Notes under the pieces: model-generated
Told to the model about the DNA's origin: nothing
Seen by the model: the letters and a program-made list of their open reading frames with translations, nothing else
Databases searched by the model: none
Program-made: the position numbers and the translations under genes
Part shown: positions 1 through 6,389 of the stretch, piece by piece
Numbering within the stretch: position 1 is the first letter of the stretch
Layout of the letters: every line of letters begins with the position of its first letter
Assembly: GCA_036375895.1 (NCBI GenBank)
Contig: DASVBJ010000237.1
Coordinates: 1 to 7,512 of the forward strand
Reading direction: 5' to 3'
Origin: DASVBJ01 sp036375895
Lineage (GTDB): Bacteria > Actinomycetota > Actinomycetes > JACCUZ01
Length of the DNA: 7,512 nucleotides

Positions 1-229
1 CGGCGTAGCCGCCGTTCACGCCGTCGGCAGCCAACGCCAGGCTGGCGTTCGTGGCCGACCACCCGGTGAGCGAGCCCGTGCCCGTCCCCTCGAACGTGCC
101 GTTCTTCAGCAGGTTGGTGCCGCCCGCGGCGAGACCGACGCCTGGTGAGGCGAGCAGCCAGGTCCCGACCACTGCGCCGACGACCCCGATCCGCAAGGCG
201 CCTCTGCCATGGCGACTCAGTGTGCGCAT
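1..229 (-). CDS. Secreted protein, N-terminal part only (signal peptide plus start of a possible carbohydrate-binding-type domain)
   Basis: Read on the minus strand from the ATG at 229-227, an open frame runs off the left edge and gives 76 residues without a stop. Residues 1-13 are basic (Arg 2, 6, 9, 13), about 14-33 form a hydrophobic core, and a likely signal peptidase site follows at Ala34 or Ala35. The protein is therefore probably exported through the Sec or a similar route. The mature start reads NLLKNGTFEG, with Trp57 about ten residues later. This N-L-x-x-N-G-x-F-E...GW pattern is common at the start of jelly-roll carbohydrate-binding modules of secreted actinobacterial enzymes, so a wall- or polysaccharide-binding protein is possible. 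The domain is cut, so the function stays open. An obvious Shine-Dalgarno is lacking; GGACGGGA (minus strand, about 242-235) is the nearest purine-rich stretch. The gene lies downstream of guaA on the same strand but is 152 bp away and probably separately controlled. Confidence 0.8.
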   Translation of the reverse strand, partial: MRTLSRHGRGALRIGVVGAVVGTWLLASPGVGLAAGGTNLLKNGTFEGTGTGSLTGWSATNASLALAADGVNGGYA

Positions 230-251
230 GATGTGTGTCCCGTCCGGCCGT

Positions 252-290
252 GGGGGCACAGCCCTCCCGCCCTCGGGAGCCCCCGCTGTG
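252..290 (-). other. Stem-loop region between guaA and the secreted-protein gene; terminator or leader structure
   Basis: This lies in the 152-bp gap at 230-381. A perfect 6-bp hairpin (CTCCCG 264-269 with CGGGAG 274-279, 4-nt loop) is enclosed by a second perfect 6-bp stem (CACAGC 257-262 with GCTGTG 285-290). A competing outer stem, GGGGGC 252-257 with GCCCCC 279-284, uses neighbouring bases and cannot easily form at the same time. No U-tract follows on either strand. It may terminate guaA transcription (about 90 nt past the guaA stop) or act in the 5' leader of the secreted-protein gene, whose ATG is 22 nt further on. The rest of the gap holds a weaker imperfect hairpin right after the guaA stop (GGTAGCC / GGTAACC, minus strand, about 353-369) and a poor -10-like CATAGT at 296-291. 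I recognise no known riboswitch core. Confidence 0.45.
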
Positions 291-381
291 ACTATGGGGG
301 TGGAACGGGCACCCGCCCTCATGCACGCGGCGTAGCCGGAGACCCTCAGACGGGTTACCGCTGGCTACCGGGCGAGGCCGG

Positions 382-1956
382 CTACTCCCACTCGATGGTG
401 CCGGGCGGCTTGGATGTGACGTCCAGCACGACCCGGTTGACCTCGCGCACCTCGTTGGTGATGCGGGTCGAGATGCGGGCCAGCACGTCGTAGGGGACGC
501 GGGTCCAGTCGGCCGTCATGGCGTCCTCCGACGACACCGGCCGGAGCACGACGGGATGGCCGTAAGTGCGCTCGTCACCCTGCACGCCCACCGACCGCAC
601 GTCGCCCAGCAGGACCACCGGGCACTGCCAGATCTCGCGGTCCAGCCCGGCCCGGGTCAGCTCCTCGCGGGCGATCGCGTCGGCGTCGCGCAGCACGTCG
701 AGCCGCTCCTGCGTGACCTCGCCGACGATCCGGATGCCGAGCCCTGGCCCGGGGAACGGCTGCCGCCACACGATGGCCTCGGGCAGGCCAAGCTCGAGGC
801 CGACCCGGCGTACCTCGTCCTTGAACAGCGACCGGAGCGGCTCGACGAGGGAGAACTGCAGGTCGTCGGGGAGCCCGCCCACGTTGTGGTGCGACTTGAT
901 GTTGGCCGCGCCCGTCCCGCCACCGGACTCGACCACGTCCGGGTAGAGCGTGCCCTGCACGAGGAAGTCGACCGACTCCCCGTGCGCCCCGGCCTCGGCG
1001 ACGACCTCGCGCGCCGCCTCCTCGAACACCCGGATGAATTCCCGGCCGATCGCCTTGCGCTTGGCCTCCGGGTCGGTGACGCCGGCCAGCGCGTCGAGGA
1101 ACTGCTTCGCCGCGTCGACCACCTTCAGCCGTACGCCGGTCGCCGCCACGTAGTCGCGCTCGACCTGCTCGGCCTCGCCCTTGCGCAGCAGCCCGTGGTC
1201 GACGAACACGCAGGTCAGCTGGTCGCCCACGGCCTTCTGCACGAGGGCCGCCGCCACGGCCGAGTCGACCCCGCCCGACAGCCCGCAGATCACCCGCCGG
1301 TCGCCGACCTGCGCGCGCACCGCCTCGACCTGCTCGTCGATGACGTTGCTCATGGTCCAGGTCGGGCTGATGCCCGCGATCTCGTAGAGGAAGTGCTCGA
1401 GGACCGCCTGGCCGTGCTCGCTGTGCAGCACCTCGGGGTGGAACTGCACGCCGGCGAGCCGGCGGTCGACGTCCTCGAACGCGGCGACCGGGGTGTCCGT
1501 GGTCCGGGCGACGACGGCGAAGCCGGGCGGCGGCTCGGAGACCGCGTCGTTGTGCGACATCCACACCGACTGCGCGCGCGGCAGCCCGTGGAACAGCGTC
1601 GGGTCGGCCCCGACCACCTCCAGCGGCGTGCCGCCGAACTCGGCGCGGCCGGTGCGGGCGACCGTGCCGCCGAGCGCCAGCGCCATCGCCTGGAAGCCGT
1701 AGCAGATGCCCAGCGCCGGCACGCCGGCCTCGAACATCGCCGGGTCGACCGACGGCGCGCCCTCGGCGTACACCGACGCCGGGCCGCCGGACAGGATGAT
1801 CGCCGCGGGCCGGCGCGCGAGCATCTCCGCGACCGGCATGGTGTGCGGCACGATCTCGCTGTAGACCCGGGCCTCGCGGACCCGGCGGGCGATGAGCTGG
1901 GCGTACTGCGCGCCGAAGTCGACGACGAGGACGGTGTCGAAGCTTTCCGCTGTCAC
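382..1956 (-). CDS. guaA: GMP synthase (glutamine-hydrolysing), complete
   Basis: The cytosolic enzyme of de novo purine synthesis that converts XMP, ATP and glutamine to GMP. The 524 residues match the usual length of about 510-530. The N-terminal class I glutamine amidotransferase domain (about 7-195) has the nucleophile Cys85 in GICYGFQ and the His173/Glu175 pair in QFHPEV. The ATP pyrophosphatase domain starts near 205 and carries the P-loop GLSGGVDS at 225-232. The C-terminal dimerisation/XMP-binding domain (about 400-524) has the RQPFPGPGLGIR stretch at 398-409 and ends in KPPGTIEWE, the family's hallmark terminus. The start is GTG at 1956-1954, with Shine-Dalgarno GGAAGG (minus strand, 1971-1966) 9 nt upstream. 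No catalytic residue is missing. It is divergent from the exporter operon, with 143 bp between the starts. A possible -10 TAGACT (1998-1993, minus strand) has no convincing -35. The product is essentially certain. Confidence 0.98.
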   Translation of the reverse strand: MTAESFDTVLVVDFGAQYAQLIARRVREARVYSEIVPHTMPVAEMLARRPAAIILSGGPASVYAEGAPSVDPAMFEAGVPALGICYGFQAMALALGGTVARTGRAEFGGTPLEVVGADPTLFHGLPRAQSVWMSHNDAVSEPPPGFAVVARTTDTPVAAFEDVDRRLAGVQFHPEVLHSEHGQAVLEHFLYEIAGISPTWTMSNVIDEQVEAVRAQVGDRRVICGLSGGVDSAVAAALVQKAVGDQLTCVFVDHGLLRKGEAEQVERDYVAATGVRLKVVDAAKQFLDALAGVTDPEAKRKAIGREFIRVFEEAAREVVAEAGAHGESVDFLVQGTLYPDVVESGGGTGAANIKSHHNVGGLPDDLQFSLVEPLRSLFKDEVRRVGLELGLPEAIVWRQPFPGPGLGIRIVGEVTQERLDVLRDADAIAREELTRAGLDREIWQCPVVLLGDVRSVGVQGDERTYGHPVVLRPVSSEDAMTADWTRVPYDVLARISTRITNEVREVNRVVLDVTSKPPGTIEWE

Positions 1957-1965
1957 GTGGGGCGG

Positions 1966-1971
1966 CCTTCC
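1966..1971 (-). promoter_or_regulatory. Ribosome binding site of guaA
   Basis: Minus-strand GGAAGG, 9 nt upstream of the GTG at 1956-1954. It supports this GTG as the guaA start. Confidence 0.6.
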
Positions 1972-2047
1972 GGCGTACGACGGGTGGTGCCGAGTCTACG
2001 GGCCGCGTCCGCGGTCGCCCGGCCGACGAAGCCGCCAGACGGTCACC

Positions 2048-2079
2048 GACCGGCCGAAATCCGGTCGATCATCGACGGG
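2048..2079. promoter_or_regulatory. Overlapping inverted repeats, candidate operator for the exporter operon
   Basis: GTCGAT-C-ATCGAC (2064-2076) is a perfect 13-bp inverted repeat. It extends to CC...GG at 2061-2079 with one mismatched pair. A second perfect repeat, GACCGG (2048-2053) with CCGGTC (2061-2066) and a 7-bp spacer, overlaps its left end. A third, CGGTC-ACC-GACCG at 2040-2052, is just upstream. The first palindrome covers the position expected for the -35 box of the promoter whose -10 is at 2088-2093, so a dimeric repressor bound there would block transcription. No regulator gene is in the window, so the binding protein is unknown. Short palindromes occur by chance in GC-rich DNA; the placement is the main argument. 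Confidence 0.45.
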
Positions 2080-2093
2080 CCGCCCCCTACTGT
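2065..2093 (+). promoter_or_regulatory. Promoter of the exporter operon, probably giving a leaderless mRNA
   Basis: TACTGT at 2088-2093 fits the actinobacterial -10 pattern TAnnnT. The GTG start at 2100 comes 6 nt after it, exactly where transcription should begin. No Shine-Dalgarno precedes that GTG, which agrees with a leaderless transcript. A weak -35 (TCGATC, 2065-2070, three matches to TTGACA) is spaced by 17 bp and lies inside the palindrome described separately. Confidence 0.55.
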
Positions 2094-2099
2094 CGACGC

Positions 2100-3836
2100 G
2101 TGCGCCACCTCCCCTACGACGACCCGGGCCGGCCCGACCTCAGGTCACCGGCCCGGTTCCTGCTGTGGACCGCGTCGCGGCAGTGGCGCTCGCTCGCGGT
2201 CGGCACGGTCTACGGCGTCACCTGGATGGTCGCGCAGGCGCTCGTCCCCGCCGCGATCGGCCGTGGGCTCGACGAGGGGGTCTCCGGTCACGACCTGGCC
2301 GCCGCTGCCCGGTGGTCGCTGGTCGTGCTCGGCCTCGCCCTCGTGCAGGCGGTGGCGGGCGTGCTGCGCCACCGGTGCGCGGTCGACAACTGGCTGCAGG
2401 CCTCCTTCCGCGCCATGCAGCTGCTGGGCAGGCACTGCGCGCAGGTGGGAGTGGCCATCCGCCGCCGGCTGCCGACCGGCGAGGTCGTCTCCGCCGCCAC
2501 CAACGACGCGCTGTTCATCGGCGGGGCCTTCGACATCACCGCGCGGCTGGCCGGCGCGTTGGTCTCCTACGCCGTCGTGGCGGTCCTGCTGCTGCGCACC
2601 TCGGCGCTGCTGGGCGTGATCGTGCTCGTCGGCGTGCCGGTGCTCGTCCTCTGCCTCGGCCCGCTCATGCGGCCGCTGCAGCGTCGCCAGCGCGAGCAGC
2701 GCGAGGTGGCCGGCCGGCTCACCGCTCTCGGCGCCGACACGGTCGCCGGGCTGAGAGTGCTGCGCGGCATCGGCGGTGAGCCGGAGTTCCTGGGCCGCTA
2801 CCGCCGCCGCTCGACCGAGCTCCGCGACGCGGGCAGGCGGGTGGCGGGGCTGCAGGCCGCGCTTGACGCGGCCCAGGTGCTGCTGCCCGGCGTCTTCCTC
2901 GTCACGGTCACCTGGCTCGGGGCCCGGCTCGCGCTGCAGGGGCGGCTCAGCCCCGGCGACATCGTCGCGTTCTACGGCTACGCCTTCTTCCTGGTCATCC
3001 CGATCCGGACCGCGGTCGAGGCCGCCGACAAGATCACCCGCTCGCTGGTCGGCGCCCGCCGCATCATCGGGGTGCTCGAGACCACGCCGCTGATCGACGA
3101 GCCGGTCGACCCGCGGCCGTGCCCGCCGGCCGGCGCGGTGCTGGCCGACGCCCGCTCGGGCCTGGTCGTGCGCCCCGGCCGGCTCATCGGCGTGGTGGCT
3201 GCCGACCCCGACGTGTCGGCCGCCGTGGCGCACCGGCTCGGCCGGCTCACCCACGACGAGGGCGTCACGCTCGGCGGCACGCCGCTGCACGAGCTGCCGC
3301 TCGCGCACCTGCGGCGCCGCATCCTGGTCTCGGAGGCCGAGCCGCGGCTGTTCACCGGCGTCCTGCGCGACGAGCTCGATCCGTGGGGGCGGGTCGACGG
3401 GACCGACCAGCTGCTCGCCGGCGTGCACGTCGCGGCCGCCGAGGACGTGCTCGAGGCGCTGCCGGAGGGTCTGGACTCGACCGTCGACGAGGGCGGTCGT
3501 GGCTTCTCCGGCGGGCAGCGTCAGCGGCTGGCCCTGGCCCGCACGTTGCTGGCCGACCCCGAGGTGCTCGTGCTGGTCGAGCCGACCAGCGCCGTCGACG
3601 CGCACACCGAGGCGCTGGTCGCGGAGCGGCTGCGCGACGCGCGGCACGGCCCCGACCGCCGCAACGGCCGCTCCCGCACCACGGTCGTGACGAGCGCGAG
3701 CCCCCTGCTGCTGGACCGCTGCGACGAGGTCGCCTACCTCGAGGGCGGATGTGTGGCGGCCGTCGGCACCCACCGCGAGCTGCTGCACAGCACGCCCGCC
3801 TACCGCGAGACCGTGACCCGAGGGGAGGACCTGTGA
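2100..3836 (+). CDS. ABC exporter half-transporter A, with a degenerate nucleotide-binding domain
   Basis: A 578-residue type I ABC exporter subunit (transmembrane domain fused to a nucleotide-binding domain) in the cytoplasmic membrane. Six hydrophobic segments lie near 33-54, 72-92, 147-165, 169-186, 257-278 and 288-306. The C-terminal domain (about 345-570) has lost most ATP-handling residues. Where Walker A should be (363-380) the sequence is IGVVAADPDVSAAVAHRL, with no GxxGxGKS/T and no Lys. The Q-loop position reads SEAEPRLF (Glu412 for Gln). Walker B is VLVLVEPTS (Val493 for Asp, Glu494 kept). The switch region 527-540 has no His. The signature FSGGQRQR at 469-476 is intact. It is therefore unlikely to hydrolyse ATP alone and should pair with the next gene, which it overlaps by 4 bp. 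The GTG start follows a -10 box closely, so translation is probably leaderless. The substrate is unknown; annotations of drug or lipid export would be guesses. Confidence 0.93.
   Translation: MRHLPYDDPGRPDLRSPARFLLWTASRQWRSLAVGTVYGVTWMVAQALVPAAIGRGLDEGVSGHDLAAAARWSLVVLGLALVQAVAGVLRHRCAVDNWLQASFRAMQLLGRHCAQVGVAIRRRLPTGEVVSAATNDALFIGGAFDITARLAGALVSYAVVAVLLLRTSALLGVIVLVGVPVLVLCLGPLMRPLQRRQREQREVAGRLTALGADTVAGLRVLRGIGGEPEFLGRYRRRSTELRDAGRRVAGLQAALDAAQVLLPGVFLVTVTWLGARLALQGRLSPGDIVAFYGYAFFLVIPIRTAVEAADKITRSLVGARRIIGVLETTPLIDEPVDPRPCPPAGAVLADARSGLVVRPGRLIGVVAADPDVSAAVAHRLGRLTHDEGVTLGGTPLHELPLAHLRRRILVSEAEPRLFTGVLRDELDPWGRVDGTDQLLAGVHVAAAEDVLEALPEGLDSTVDEGGRGFSGGQRQRLALARTLLADPEVLVLVEPTSAVDAHTEALVAERLRDARHGPDRRNGRSRTTVVTSASPLLLDRCDEVAYLEGGCVAAVGTHRELLHSTPAYRETVTRGEDL
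3824..3828 (+). promoter_or_regulatory. Ribosome binding site of the second exporter gene
   Basis: GGAGG within AGGGGAGG (3821-3828), 4 nt before the GTG at 3833, inside the end of the first exporter gene. It fixes the start at 3833 although the frame stays open upstream to 3119. Confidence 0.8.
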
Positions 3837-5605
3837 GCACGCACCGGCTGCTTCCGGTGGCGTCCGGTGCCTACGTCTGGGCCAGGGCACGCGAGCTGCT
3901 CGCGCAGCACCGGCGCCCGCTGGTCGGCATGCTGCTCATGAACGCGCTCGCCGCGCTCGCCGCGGTGATCGGGCCGCGGCTGCTCGGCGCGATCGTGCAG
4001 GGGGTGCGCGACGGCACGACGACCGACCGGATCGACCGGCTGGCGCTGCTCCTGGCCCTGGCGCTCGCGACGCAGACCGGGCTGACCTGGGCGGCCCGCC
4101 GCGCCTCCTTCCTCCTCGGGGAGACGGTGTTCGCGGAGCTGCGCGAGGGGTTCCTCGCCCGCGTGCTGACCCTGCCGCTGTCCACCGTCGAGCGCGCCGG
4201 CACCGGCGACCTGGTGACCCGCAGCACCGGTGACATCGAGGCGCTGGCCCGCACCGTGCGGTTCGCGGTGCCGGAGGTGCTCGTCGCCACGGTCACCGTG
4301 GCCCTCACGGCCGCGGCCGCGTTCATCACCGGTCCGCTCGTCGCGCTGCCCATGCTGGTCGGGGCTCCGCTGATCGCGGTGGGCACCCGGTGGTACCTGC
4401 GGCGGGCGCCGGCCGGCTACCTGCGCGAGCGCGAGTGCTATGCCGCGTTCAACGGCTCGCTCGCCGAGACGGTGGAGGGCGCCCGCACCGTCGAGGCACT
4501 CGGCCTCGCCCCCCGGCGTACCGCTCGGCTCGAGGACGAGCTCGCCGCCGCCCATGGGGCCGAGCGCTTCACGCTGCGGCTGCGCACCGTCTGGTTCCCG
4601 ACCATGGAGCTGGCCTATGCCCTGCCGGTGGCCTCCAGCCTGCTGTGGGGCGGCTGGCTCGTGGCCGGCGGCCACGCGAGCCTGGCCCAGGTGACCGCGG
4701 TGACGCTGTACACCGTGCAGATCGTCGACCCCGTTGACCGCCTGATCTCCTGGCTGGACGAGGTGCAGGTGGGCGCCACCGCGCTGTCCCGCATCCTCGG
4801 CGTCGGGCTGGTCCCCGACGACCGGACGGCCTCCGACGCGGTGCCCGCGGACGAGCAGGTCGAGGCCGACGACGTGCGGTTCGCCTACCGCAGCGGGCGC
4901 GACGTGCTGCACGGCGTCGACCTGCGCCTGCAGCCGGGCGAGCGGCTCGCCGTCGTCGGGCCGTCCGGGGCCGGCAAGTCCACCCTCGGCCGGTTGCTCG
5001 CCGGCGTCCACCCGCCGCGCACCGGCCGGGTGACGGTGGGCGAGGTGCCGCTCGTGGACCTGCCGCTGGACGACCTGCGGGGTCACGTGGTGCTGGTCAC
5101 CCAGGAGCACCACGTGTTCGTCGGCTCGCTCGCCGACAACCTGCGGCTGGCGCGGCCCGACGCCGCGGACGGCGACGTGCGCGCCGCGCTGGCCGCCGTC
5201 GACGCGCTCGAGTGGGCGCTCGCGCTGCCCGACGGGCTCGACACCGAGGTCGGCTCGGGCGGTCACCCGATCACGCCGGCCCAGGCCCAGCAGCTCGCGC
5301 TGGCCCGGATCGTGCTCGCCGACCCGCACACCCTCGTGCTCGACGAGGCGACCTCCCTGCTCGACCCGCGAGCGGCCCGTCACCTCGAGCGGTCGCTCGC
5401 CGGGGTGCTGCACGGACGCACCGTCGTCGCGATCGCCCACCGCCTGCACACGGCACACGACGCCGACCGGGTGGCGGTGGTCGACGGCGGGCAGGTCGCC
5501 GAGCTCGGCTCCCACGACGAGCTGATGGGCTCCGGCGGCGCCTACGCGGCGCTGTGGGAGTCCTGGCGGGACGGGTCGTCGACGAGCGCGGGGCTGGCCG
5601 GCTGA
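3833..5605 (+). CDS. ABC exporter half-transporter B, with intact Walker motifs but a degenerate signature
   Basis: A 590-residue type I ABC exporter subunit and the likely heterodimer partner of the preceding gene. Transmembrane segments lie near 30-53, 68-86, 146-166, 168-186, 258-278 and 285-303. The nucleotide-binding domain (about 343-575) has the A-loop Tyr352, Walker A GPSGAGKST (376-384, Lys382), Q-loop Gln424 in VTQEHHVF, Walker B TLVLDEATS (500-508, Asp504 and catalytic Glu505) and switch His536 in IAHRL. The signature position, however, reads ITPAQAQQ (480-487) in place of LSGGQ. These defects complement those of subunit A exactly: B's Walker motifs plus A's FSGGQ form one complete site, while A's dead motifs plus B's ITPAQ form the other. 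The GTG start at 3833 overlaps the previous stop (GTGA), so translation is coupled. The substrate cannot be read from the sequence. Confidence 0.95.
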   Translation: MSTHRLLPVASGAYVWARARELLAQHRRPLVGMLLMNALAALAAVIGPRLLGAIVQGVRDGTTTDRIDRLALLLALALATQTGLTWAARRASFLLGETVFAELREGFLARVLTLPLSTVERAGTGDLVTRSTGDIEALARTVRFAVPEVLVATVTVALTAAAAFITGPLVALPMLVGAPLIAVGTRWYLRRAPAGYLRERECYAAFNGSLAETVEGARTVEALGLAPRRTARLEDELAAAHGAERFTLRLRTVWFPTMELAYALPVASSLLWGGWLVAGGHASLAQVTAVTLYTVQIVDPVDRLISWLDEVQVGATALSRILGVGLVPDDRTASDAVPADEQVEADDVRFAYRSGRDVLHGVDLRLQPGERLAVVGPSGAGKSTLGRLLAGVHPPRTGRVTVGEVPLVDLPLDDLRGHVVLVTQEHHVFVGSLADNLRLARPDAADGDVRAALAAVDALEWALALPDGLDTEVGSGGHPITPAQAQQLALARIVLADPHTLVLDEATSLLDPRAARHLERSLAGVLHGRTVVAIAHRLHTAHDADRVAVVDGGQVAELGSHDELMGSGGAYAALWESWRDGSSTSAGLAG

Positions 5606-5606
5606 C

Positions 5607-6389
5607 GTGGACAGTGACAGCAGCCTCACCGAGCGGGTCCGCACGGCGCACGGCGACGCCTGGCAGGCCGAGGGCCGCCTGCGCGAGCCGTACGGCGGGG
5701 GCGCGGCCGAGCTGCCCGGCGTCCGGCTGATGGCGTCCGGCATCCCACATCCGCAGTGGAACAACGGCGACGTGACCGACCCGGCCCTCGTCGACCTCGC
5801 CGCGGTGAGCGGCTGGTACGCCGAGCGCGGCATGCCCTGGGGGGTGCGCGTCCCGGCGGGCACCGCCTGGCCGCACGGCCGGCTCCTGTTCCGCAAGCGG
5901 TGCATGGGGCTGCGGGCCGCCGACTACCGGGGCGTGCCGCCGCCGGTCGGGGTCCGCCTGGTCGCCGCCGGCCCCGACGACCTCGCGACCTACGCCGCCA
6001 CCGACGCCGGCGCGTTCGGCGACCCGGTGGAGCTGACGACCCGGTGGGTGGCGCCGCACCTGGCGGGCGCCGAGGGCTTCGTCGCGGCCATCGCCTACCT
6101 CGGTGACGAGCCGGTGGGCGTGGCGACGGCGGTGCGCACGTCCTCGACCGGGGCCGGCGACTGCGTCGGGGTGTTCGGCGTCGGAGTGCTCGAGCACGCC
6201 CGCCGGCGCGGCCTCGGAGCGGCGCTCACGTCGTACGTCGTGTCCTGGGGCATCGAGTCGGGCGCCGACCTCGCCTGGCTGAACCCCGACACCGACGACG
6301 CCGCCCGCATCTACGCCCGGATGGGGTTCGTGGAGACGGACGGGTTCGACATCTACGTCGACGTCGCGGCGTCCGCCACGAACCGGTAG
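5607..6389 (+). CDS. GNAT-family N-acetyltransferase
   Basis: A 260-residue soluble protein. The C-terminal half (about 115-255) is a GNAT acetyl-CoA-dependent acyltransferase fold. After the beta-strand VGVFGVGV (187-194), the pyrophosphate-binding loop appears as RRRGLGAAL (199-207), matching Q/R-x-x-G-x-G/A. The late motif AARIYARMGFVETDGF (232-247) is the usual GNAT end, with Tyr236 a candidate general acid. The N-terminal 115 residues are not a recognisable catalytic domain. They include GIPHPQWNNGDV (45-56) and may be a degenerate GNAT-like half, as in two-domain members. The start is GTG at 5607, 1 nt after the exporter stop, with only a weak purine stretch before it, so translational coupling is likely. 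The acceptor is unknown. Operon position suggests a small molecule handled by the exporter, but this is inference. Its last 37 bp overlap the convergent dehydrogenase gene. Confidence 0.9.
   Translation: MDSDSSLTERVRTAHGDAWQAEGRLREPYGGGAAELPGVRLMASGIPHPQWNNGDVTDPALVDLAAVSGWYAERGMPWGVRVPAGTAWPHGRLLFRKRCMGLRAADYRGVPPPVGVRLVAAGPDDLATYAATDAGAFGDPVELTTRWVAPHLAGAEGFVAAIAYLGDEPVGVATAVRTSSTGAGDCVGVFGVGVLEHARRRGLGAALTSYVVSWGIESGADLAWLNPDTDDAARIYARMGFVETDGFDIYVDVAASATNR

Noticed and set aside
1..338. Exact 11-bp repeat CGGCGTAGCCG at 1-11 and 328-338
   Set aside because: One copy is inside coding sequence and the other is intergenic; it is short and GC-rich with no further copies or flanking structure noticed, so chance is the simplest explanation.
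230..381. c-di-GMP-type riboswitch, suggested by GGTAACC and CCGGTAGC-like stretches
   Set aside because: The conserved GGACGCAAAGC core and GGGCAAACC element are absent, and the resemblance is limited to short GC-rich words.
556..2619. 687-codon plus-strand open frame opposite guaA
   Set aside because: It is antisense to an unmistakable guaA. Its translation is Arg/Asp/His/Val-rich without domains, typical of the shadow frame of a GC-rich gene, and it continues out of frame into the exporter gene.
3119..3832. Upstream extension of the second exporter gene's frame
   Set aside because: The extension is Arg/Ala/Pro-rich noise overlapping the first exporter's nucleotide-binding domain. The GTG at 3833 has a strong Shine-Dalgarno and family-like N-terminus.
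2145..3890. Long minus-strand open frame opposite the first exporter gene
   Set aside because: It is low-complexity, with repeated Gln/Arg/Gly/Val/Asp patterns and no motif; a GC-driven shadow of the exporter.
3800..5905. 701-codon minus-strand open frame opposite the second exporter gene
   Set aside because: Same reason: antisense shadow with His/Gln/Arg-rich sequence and no fold signature, while the plus strand has clear ABC motifs.
2100..6389. Natural-product biosynthesis cluster fragment
   Set aside because: No synthase, peptide precursor or pathway-specific regulator is present, and an exporter plus one acetyltransferase is not enough to claim a cluster.
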